Shown here: positions 6,550-11,997 of the stretch, piece by piece
Numbering within the stretch: the stretch's first letter is position 1
How the letters are laid out: each line of letters begins with the position of its first letter
Source of the DNA: Acidobacteriota bacterium
GTDB lineage: Bacteria > Acidobacteriota > Thermoanaerobaculia > Multivoradales > SZUA-115
Length of the DNA: 11,997 nt
NCBI GenBank assembly: GCA_003231035.1
Contig: QIHU01000427.1
Location: forward strand, 1-11,997
Direction of reading: 5' to 3'
Made by a program: the position numbers and the translations under genes
The notes under the pieces: generated by a model
Databases searched by the model: none
Seen by the model: only the letters and a program-made list of their open reading frames with translations
Told to the model about the DNA's origin: nothing

Positions 6550-6554
6550 TCCTC
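6550..6554 (-). promoter_or_regulatory. Ribosome binding site of the DUF6519 gene
   Basis: GAGGA seven bases upstream of ATG 6542. It lies in the 46-bp gap after the tail protein I gene. This gap is the widest in the operon, and no promoter or hairpin is evident in it. Confidence 0.55.
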
Positions 6555-6588
6555 AAAGTCGCAAGGCCGCGGAGTGTGGAGTCACCAT

Positions 6589-8700
6589 TCATGTTGAGCA
6601 AAAGATGCCAGCCTCCAGGCCGGCGCGCAGGTACTCGCCGAGACGGCGATCTAGGTTGTCGAGTCGCTGTGGGGTCTTGAGCGAGAAATAAGCGCCCATC
6701 TCGGAGCCGTCCTCGGCGCCGCGTTCGATGACCCCGGCGGTGCGCCGGTCGAGTTGACCGTAGGCCGGATGGCCGTAGGTCAACGAGGTGAAGACCGGGC
6801 GCACGCGGTCGGTCAACCGTGCCGTTTCGTCGGCGGACGACCCGGCCGGAATCACCGGCTGGCAGCGGTAGCGCCGCGGCACGCGAGATTGCGGCAAGAC
6901 GAACGAGAAACGCACGCAGCCCTGCTGACGCCGTTCGGCGGTGACCACGCCCAAGAAAATGCTGTTCTCGCCCAGGGTCATCTGGCGGGTGTCAAGAGTG
7001 CCGACGACGGTCACCGCGGAGATCACCACCGGCCCGCCAAAGGGCTCACCGCTCACTCCGCCGTAGGCCGACGACGCCGGGTCGCCCGCGTCGAGAATGG
7101 AGTCGCGGATCTCGAACTCGGCTTCCGATGCGCTTTCGATTGCGCCCAGGATCGAGCGCTCGATCAGCACCTCGGCCTGAGCGCTTTCAACGATCAAGCT
7201 GGGTGCCCCGGGCGCGCTCGGTTCGAACGGTGGAGGCCCCTCTCCAACCGGCAGCGGGCCGGCTGGCGCCGCAAAGCCGAGACCCGGCACCAGGGTGCAG
7301 TGGCGCAGCGTCAGCCGATCCAGCGAGCCGCCTACACGCAGCGCGCCACCCCCGTCGATACCGGCCACCAACAGCCCGTTGATCTCGAAGGTGCTGGCCT
7401 CGCCGCCGGTCACGTCGAGCTCGCCTTCTAGCTCCAACAGAGGTCGCTCGCCGTCGGCGGCGCGCAGCTCCAGGCGAACGTCGTCGGGGATCGAGAGGGT
7501 CAAGGTTTCGCGGTAGGTCCGCGAATCGTGGATGGCGATCACCGCCGAGGGCCGGCCAGCGTTCCGCCACTCGGTGACCGCTTCGTCGACGGTGTCCAAG
7601 GGTGGCGGATCGCCCGGCTCGACCGTCCCCCCCACCTGCAAGGTCAGTTCGCCTTCGATCCGCGTGAAGCTCTCCTCGCGCCGGTAGGGACCGCCGCCCA
7701 GGTTGGCCGGGAAGCCGTAGCTGAAGGAGACCTCAGCCACTTCGGCGCTCTCCCCCTCGGGCAGAGCGAGGCGACCGAGCGCCGGGTCGATCCCCACCTG
7801 GCCGGCTTCGGGCTGGCGCGCCCAATCCTCTAAATGACATGCGACGATCGGGTCGAGTTCCACCTCGGTTCCGTCGAGCCAAACTCGAATCGACGCCTCG
7901 GCGCCGTAGTAGTCGCCGGTGGCACCGTGGAGGGCACGGTGCAGCGCCCGGCGGCGGATCGGCACCGGCACGTTGAGTTCGGCCGCGATGGTGGCCGGGT
8001 CGGCCTCGCCGCGCGGCTGGTTGAAGAGGGGCGCGTCGTTGCCCAACGGGCTGAAGGTGAAACGTCGGCCGCTGCCGTCGAGGGCCCGCGCATGTACCCG
8101 GGTCAAGGGATAGGCTCCCAAGCGGAAGAGGTGGATCGCCACCTCGTGGATGTTGTAGCGACCCCGACGCGGCCCGATCCGGCGTACCTCGGCGGTGTGC
8201 GTGGCGCTCTCGAACGGGCCGTCGGACGGTCGGGTGAGCAGCTCCAGCGCGTTGGCGTCGCCCAGGCCGGTCCACGACAGATTGTGCGGCCGGGTGTGAT
8301 TCAGGTACTGCGTCGTCGCCAGCCGCTCGAAGTGTTCGACAACCCGCGCTGGCCAGCCGGTGACATCGCGCGCCAACTGTTCGAGCAGCGCCGCCGTCCC
8401 CTTGCGTCGCCGGTAGCCGATGGTGTTGGCGACTTCGGCGCGAGGCGAAAATCCGGTGTCGGCCAGCGGCACGATGGCCAGCAAGTCGCCGATGTAGGGC
8501 ACCACCCAGTCGGCGCAGCTCTCGACGAACCAGTTCTCGTGGAGGGCGGCGATATCGGCCTCGACCACCCTCCCCTCGCGCGCCATCAGCTCGATCAAGT
8601 CGCGCAGCGGGTAACCCTGGTCGGCGTCGCGCAGCCGGTGGATGGCCGGCATGAGCTCGTACAGCCGTTCGCTCGTCAGGTGGCTAGAGGAGAAACTCAT
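6589..8700 (-). CDS. Tail protein I-like baseplate component with an internal beta-helix
   Basis: A 703-residue protein. Residues 1-215 resemble the phage P2 tail protein I-like family of CIS loci (LTSERLYELMPAIHRLRDAD, WVVPYIGDLLAI, NTIGYRRRKGTAALLEQLAR, then VVEHFERLATTQYLNHTR), which links the baseplate wedge to fibres. The middle has beta-rich content. Residues about 384-575 look like a pectate-lyase-type beta-helix (AVIAIHDSRTYRETLTLSIP, FEINGLLVAGIDGGGALRVGG, LTLRHCTLVPG, VLIERSILGAI, FEIRDSILDAG). Residues about 580-703 return to a family-typical C-terminus (RRYRCQPVIPAG, then GSEMGAYFSLKTPQRLDNL and LGEYLRAGLEAGIF). The start overlaps the upstream stop as ATGA, with GGAGG at 8711-8707 six bases before it. 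The beta-helix may be a surface or receptor-contact region, or simply structural. The frame is intact throughout. Confidence 0.85.
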   Translation of the reverse strand: MSFSSSHLTSERLYELMPAIHRLRDADQGYPLRDLIELMAREGRVVEADIAALHENWFVESCADWVVPYIGDLLAIVPLADTGFSPRAEVANTIGYRRRKGTAALLEQLARDVTGWPARVVEHFERLATTQYLNHTRPHNLSWTGLGDANALELLTRPSDGPFESATHTAEVRRIGPRRGRYNIHEVAIHLFRLGAYPLTRVHARALDGSGRRFTFSPLGNDAPLFNQPRGEADPATIAAELNVPVPIRRRALHRALHGATGDYYGAEASIRVWLDGTEVELDPIVACHLEDWARQPEAGQVGIDPALGRLALPEGESAEVAEVSFSYGFPANLGGGPYRREESFTRIEGELTLQVGGTVEPGDPPPLDTVDEAVTEWRNAGRPSAVIAIHDSRTYRETLTLSIPDDVRLELRAADGERPLLELEGELDVTGGEASTFEINGLLVAGIDGGGALRVGGSLDRLTLRHCTLVPGLGFAAPAGPLPVGEGPPPFEPSAPGAPSLIVESAQAEVLIERSILGAIESASEAEFEIRDSILDAGDPASSAYGGVSGEPFGGPVVISAVTVVGTLDTRQMTLGENSIFLGVVTAERRQQGCVRFSFVLPQSRVPRRYRCQPVIPAGSSADETARLTDRVRPVFTSLTYGHPAYGQLDRRTAGVIERGAEDGSEMGAYFSLKTPQRLDNLDRRLGEYLRAGLEAGIFCST

Positions 8701-11522
8701 GACAACCCTCCGAGGGTGACGCCCAGTGGGGCGAGCACCAGCAGCTCGGCGCCGAGCACCGTCGGCCGGCCGCGCTCATCGGGCGGTCCGAGACGGGCGG
8801 GGAGCGGATCCAGCCGCAGCCCGGCGGCGCCCTGGGTCGCCGGAACCGGCGCGCCCCCGGCCGCCGGCACTAGCGCCAGGGTCTCGACCTGCGCCGCCTC
8901 GATCCCGTCGAGGCGGTGCAAGACCGCCAACAGGTCGCTCTTGTGCACCGCCCGGCCGAAGTCTCGCGCGGCAAAGGAGAAAGCTTCGGCGAGAGCCGCT
9001 TCGGCCACCTCTTGCACCACCTCCGCTTCGTAGTCCGGGTGGATGCGCAGCAACACGGAGACGGTGAATAGACGGCGCGAGAAGGGGCCGACCGAGAAGG
9101 GGATGTAGCGGTCGCCGAACTCGCGGATGGCGGCGCGCAGGTCGGCCGGCAGGGGCGAGTCGGCCGGCAGCGGTTCGCCGTCGGCGCCGGCCACGGTGAC
9201 GTGGACGCGGCGGGTGACGCCGTCCCACAGCCAGTCGGCGCGCGCCTTGCCAACGCCCGAGAAGGCGCGCGAGAAGTCTTCGAAGTCCTGGAGCGAAACC
9301 ACCCGGTCGAGGGTGAGTACGGTGAGCGGGGCGTTGCGGCGAGCCATGTCGCGCTCTTCCGGATCTTCCCCGCCGCCGCTGGCCAGCGGGTTGATCACCT
9401 CTTTGACCCCCAAGGTGGGGGTGGCGATCAGCGAGATTCGACCGGCGTTGACGTGGCCGTCCAGGCCGACCCCCACGCGATACTCGGCGGTCACATTGTC
9501 GTTACCGCTGGGCAGCCGGGTACCGCGCACGCTGTCGCCGAAGAGCACTTCGGTGATCCCTGAGTCGCGCCGCCGGGTGGTGAAGGCGCGCTCCTGGGGA
9601 CCCGCCCGGTAGAGGTCCGGCTGCTCGTGCCAGGCGACGCCGTTGACCCGCACTTCGAGGCTGCTCTGGCCGCCGCTGGGGGTGGAAGCCGGCAAGTAGG
9701 TGAGCGGTGAGTCTTTGAGCGCGAAACGTTGGAAGGGGCTGCCGGCGTCGCCGCTGCCCAGGATCGCCGCCTTGCTCTCCCCGTGGGTGGCGGGGGCAAC
9801 GTTGGCGTTGATGCGCAGACTGTCGCGCCGGTAGGAGTACTCCAGCTTGGCGTCGAGGTGGAGCACGGTGACCCCGCCGCTCAAGGTGGCATCGATCACG
9901 GTGCGAATCTCGCGCACCACCAGGGCGCCACCCGCGTCGGCCCGTTCGCCGGTGAGCGCGATCCGCTGGCCGGGTACGATGGTCCCTTCCAAAGCGCGGT
10001 CCAGTTCCAACTGGGCGCCACTCACCGGACCATCCACGGGAACCTCGCTCAGTGGCAACAGGTGGCTACCGGCCAAGATGGTCGTTTCGCGGAAACCGAA
10101 GGTGTCGATTCCCGGCACGGTTTCTTCGCTGTCTTCGCTCGACGCGTCAGCGACCAGGCGCAGCAGGGTCGCTTTGCCCTGGATTCCAAAGTCGGAGCGC
10201 GAGACCTTCTCCGCCTCGGCTACCTGGAAGGCGGCGACTTGTGATGTTTCGCCAGCGGCGCGCAGGAGGGCGAAGCCCTCGGGCTCGATCTCGTCGAAGG
10301 CCCGTTCGAGCAGGATCACTTCGTCCCCCGTGAACCGGTTGCCGTAGGTCGCGGTGTAGGCGATACGGCTGGAATCTTGATGGACGGTGGGCGGATTCGC
10401 GTCCCAATCGTCGGGGTAGGCGACCTCTTCGGCGTCAAAAAAATTGAACCGCCAATCGACCGGAAGGCTGCGATGGCGCGGGGCATTGTGACCGAAGGGT
10501 GCCGCATCGACCGCGAAGGCATAGAGGCCGGGGCCGTCCGAGGCGGGCGGCAACGGCGGCGGGCCAGCGTTGGCGAGCCGGGCCACACCGCCGAAACCGA
10601 GTCCCGACAGTTGCTCGTACCAGAGAACTACCTTCGCCGACACCGCGGCCTCGGCGAGGTGATTCGCGAGAATCGATGGCAGGGGGGCCACGGCGCCGAA
10701 ATTGAGATCCGTGAGGCCAAAGTCGAAGCCGCCGACACCGCCGCCCGAGCCTCCGCCGCCCGATTGCCCAGCCAGCGTGACCTGGGTCAACTCCCGCACA
10801 TCGCCGTCCACGACCCGTCCGAAGGTCCGCTCCTCGACCGCTTCGATGCGCACCGGGAGGCCGACTTCCTCGCCCCCTTCGTCAGCGCGCAACAGCAACC
10901 AATCGCCCGCCGCCAGACCGAGACCGCTGCCTTCCAGATAGAAGTCGCGGGTCGTCAAGGCGAAGCTCTGCGGCCGGAAGCGCCGGGGGCGCAGCGCGTT
11001 CCACTCGGCGTGGCCGGTGAACTCCTCGATCGTCTCGAAGGGCTGCGGTAATTCGTCCTGGCCGGGCAAGCTCTGGGCGCGGGCACCGATCGGGATGACC
11101 ACTTCGCCTGGAGAACCAGGACCGCCATCGATGGTGAAGGCCAGATCGACCGAGGCCGCCACCCCGGGGCGCAGCTCGTAGCCGATGAGGCGCGCCAACT
11201 CGAGCAGCGAGCGGCGCTCGACGGCGGTGCGCAAGAAGCCCTCGTGGGCGTGGCGCTCGTTGTAGAAGGTGAGCACGTCGAGCACGGTCGCCCAGCCGTC
11301 GAGCAGGGCGATGGTCAGATCGTCGTCTTCACGGGTGGTCAGCGCCGAGAGGGCGGGCCGGGTGGAGATGCGGGCGAGCATCGTCTGTTTGAACAGGGCG
11401 TGGTTGCCCACCCGGTAGGCGAGTTGCGCCAGGCCGGGCCGGTTGAAAATCTCGGCCGGGGTCAGCACCGAGAGGCCGTCGCAGCAGGTGCAGGCGGTCT
11501 TGAGTTTGTCGAGAGCGCTCAT
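8697..11522 (-). CDS. Putative baseplate assembly protein, J-like (second of two)
   Basis: A 941-residue protein of the TIGR02243-like putative baseplate assembly family, related to phage baseplate protein J and to Afp11/Afp12 of the antifeeding prophage. The N-terminus has the cysteine motif ACTCCDG (C11, C13, C14) and then NRPGLAQLAYRVGNHALF, LTTREDDDLTIALLDGWATV, LDVLTFYNERHAHEGFLRTA and ERRSLLELARLIGYELRPGV, all hallmarks of the family. A glycine-rich loop at about 252-262 interrupts a beta domain. The C-terminal part (about 725-890) is the baseplate J-type core: LTLDRVVSLQDFEDFSRAFS, then repeated ferredoxin-like units with FTVSVLLRIHPDYE and VETLALVP. Such proteins form the baseplate wedges around the spike. 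The start overlaps the upstream stop by ATGA, with GGGAGG nine bases before it, so translation is coupled. Confidence 0.9.
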   Translation of the reverse strand: MSALDKLKTACTCCDGLSVLTPAEIFNRPGLAQLAYRVGNHALFKQTMLARISTRPALSALTTREDDDLTIALLDGWATVLDVLTFYNERHAHEGFLRTAVERRSLLELARLIGYELRPGVAASVDLAFTIDGGPGSPGEVVIPIGARAQSLPGQDELPQPFETIEEFTGHAEWNALRPRRFRPQSFALTTRDFYLEGSGLGLAAGDWLLLRADEGGEEVGLPVRIEAVEERTFGRVVDGDVRELTQVTLAGQSGGGGSGGGVGGFDFGLTDLNFGAVAPLPSILANHLAEAAVSAKVVLWYEQLSGLGFGGVARLANAGPPPLPPASDGPGLYAFAVDAAPFGHNAPRHRSLPVDWRFNFFDAEEVAYPDDWDANPPTVHQDSSRIAYTATYGNRFTGDEVILLERAFDEIEPEGFALLRAAGETSQVAAFQVAEAEKVSRSDFGIQGKATLLRLVADASSEDSEETVPGIDTFGFRETTILAGSHLLPLSEVPVDGPVSGAQLELDRALEGTIVPGQRIALTGERADAGGALVVREIRTVIDATLSGGVTVLHLDAKLEYSYRRDSLRINANVAPATHGESKAAILGSGDAGSPFQRFALKDSPLTYLPASTPSGGQSSLEVRVNGVAWHEQPDLYRAGPQERAFTTRRRDSGITEVLFGDSVRGTRLPSGNDNVTAEYRVGVGLDGHVNAGRISLIATPTLGVKEVINPLASGGGEDPEERDMARRNAPLTVLTLDRVVSLQDFEDFSRAFSGVGKARADWLWDGVTRRVHVTVAGADGEPLPADSPLPADLRAAIREFGDRYIPFSVGPFSRRLFTVSVLLRIHPDYEAEVVQEVAEAALAEAFSFAARDFGRAVHKSDLLAVLHRLDGIEAAQVETLALVPAAGGAPVPATQGAAGLRLDPLPARLGPPDERGRPTVLGAELLVLAPLGVTLGGLS

Positions 11523-11997
11523 CCTGGCGCGCCTCCCGCTGCCCCTTCCGAGAGGCCGAGTGCCACTTCGAGGAGACCGTTTTCCTGCAAGCTAGGATCG
11601 TTGTCGAGGCGGACGATTTCCAGCCGTTCGACCTTGAGCACGCCCTTGTTCAGCGAGTCCACGGCCAGTTCGCCGTCCTCTTCTTGGCCCCAGCGCTGGA
11701 AACGCTTGGCGGTGACCGAAACCACGCCGTCGATCTCGCGCACCGCGGCGAGAATCGGGCTCAGGTTGTCAGGATGGAAGAAGCCGCGACGGCCGCCGGG
11801 CAGGTCGCGGTTGGAAAGGACGGCCAGCACCTCGCGGGCGACGGCGGAGCGCTCATGGCCGGGAGCGATGCAGACGAAGAGGGCCAGTTCGAGCGCCACC
11901 GGCCGTGGGCCGTCGACCTCCAGGTCGTAGCCGGCCATGCGGAAGCGTTCCAAGTGGCGGCGCAGATCGCGCTCGAACTCGGCATCCACCGGCAGCC
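11519..11997 (-). CDS. Putative baseplate assembly protein, J-like (first of two), C-terminal part
   Basis: Partial at the window edge. The frame stays open to the last base, so the GTG at 11989 is unlikely to be the real start. The visible ~159 residues match the C-terminal end of the baseplate J/Afp11-like family: FRMAGYDLEVDGPRPVALEL, FVCIAPGHERSAVAREVLAV, GRRGFFHPDNLSPILAAVRE, IDGVVSVTAKRFQRWG, then LEIVRLDNDPSLQENGLLEV. The HPDN and LDNDPS-x-x-ENG motifs are the most telling. The gene lies immediately upstream of the second J-like gene with a 4-bp ATGA overlap, giving the usual tandem pair of wedge proteins in CIS loci. Nothing can be said of its N-terminus or promoter. Confidence 0.85.
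   Translation of the reverse strand, partial: LPVDAEFERDLRRHLERFRMAGYDLEVDGPRPVALELALFVCIAPGHERSAVAREVLAVLSNRDLPGGRRGFFHPDNLSPILAAVREIDGVVSVTAKRFQRWGQEEDGELAVDSLNKGVLKVERLEIVRLDNDPSLQENGLLEVALGLSEGAAGGAPG

Noticed and set aside
7834..9033. 399-residue plus-strand open frame
   Set aside because: It runs antisense across the end of the J-like gene and the start of the tail protein I gene, both well supported. Its sequence has no recognisable domain and ends in low-complexity Ser/Arg/Ala.
1..11997. CRISPR arrays, tRNA or rRNA genes, transposase genes
   Set aside because: I saw no regularly spaced repeats, no tRNA-like cloverleaf and no transposase or integrase motifs on either strand.

Overview
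High-GC bacterial DNA, probably Gram-negative. The window alone cannot fix the phylum; the gene styles would suit Acidobacteriota, Myxococcota or Proteobacteria. Most of it (about 1382-11997) is one leftward operon on the minus strand. It encodes the distal baseplate and tail part of a contractile injection system (CIS) of the eCIS/phage-tail-like type. The right end of the operon lies outside the window, so the sheath, tube, spike, ATPase and any other cargo genes are not visible here.

Layout from right to left, which is the direction of transcription: (1) the C-terminal part of a baseplate J-like protein (11519-11997, cut by the window edge); (2) a 941-residue second baseplate J-like protein; (3) a 703-residue tail protein I-like protein with a beta-helix-like region between its conserved ends; (4) a 1159-residue DUF6519-type protein, mostly right-handed beta-helix, with Asp-rich DxDxDG-type loops and a run of four cysteines; (5) a 555-residue protein joining a transthyretin-like domain, a PGBD peptidoglycan-binding domain and a GH46/lysozyme-like hydrolase domain. 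The junctions (1)/(2) and (2)/(3) are 4-bp ATGA overlaps. The gaps (3)/(4) and (4)/(5) are 46 and 13 bp, so the block is almost certainly co-transcribed. Genes 1-3 should form baseplate and spike-surrounding structure, gene 4 a surface or fibre-like part, and gene 5 a cell-wall-cutting tail component or payload.

Beyond the operon's left end is a patchwork. A HepT/MntA (HEPN RNase / nucleotidyltransferase) toxin-antitoxin pair lies at 474-1113. It is bordered by orphan reading-frame remnants. Further left, at 208-354, is a second, fragmentary copy of an internal piece of the hydrolase gene, in the same orientation and about 93% identical to 1684-1830. The toxin-antitoxin pair and the last ~100 codons of the hydrolase gene therefore sit between direct repeats. 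At the far left, on the plus strand, the last 42 codons of a transketolase end at 130, with an 88-bp inverted-repeat structure at the stop codon. This looks like the boundary between chromosomal housekeeping sequence and the CIS island.
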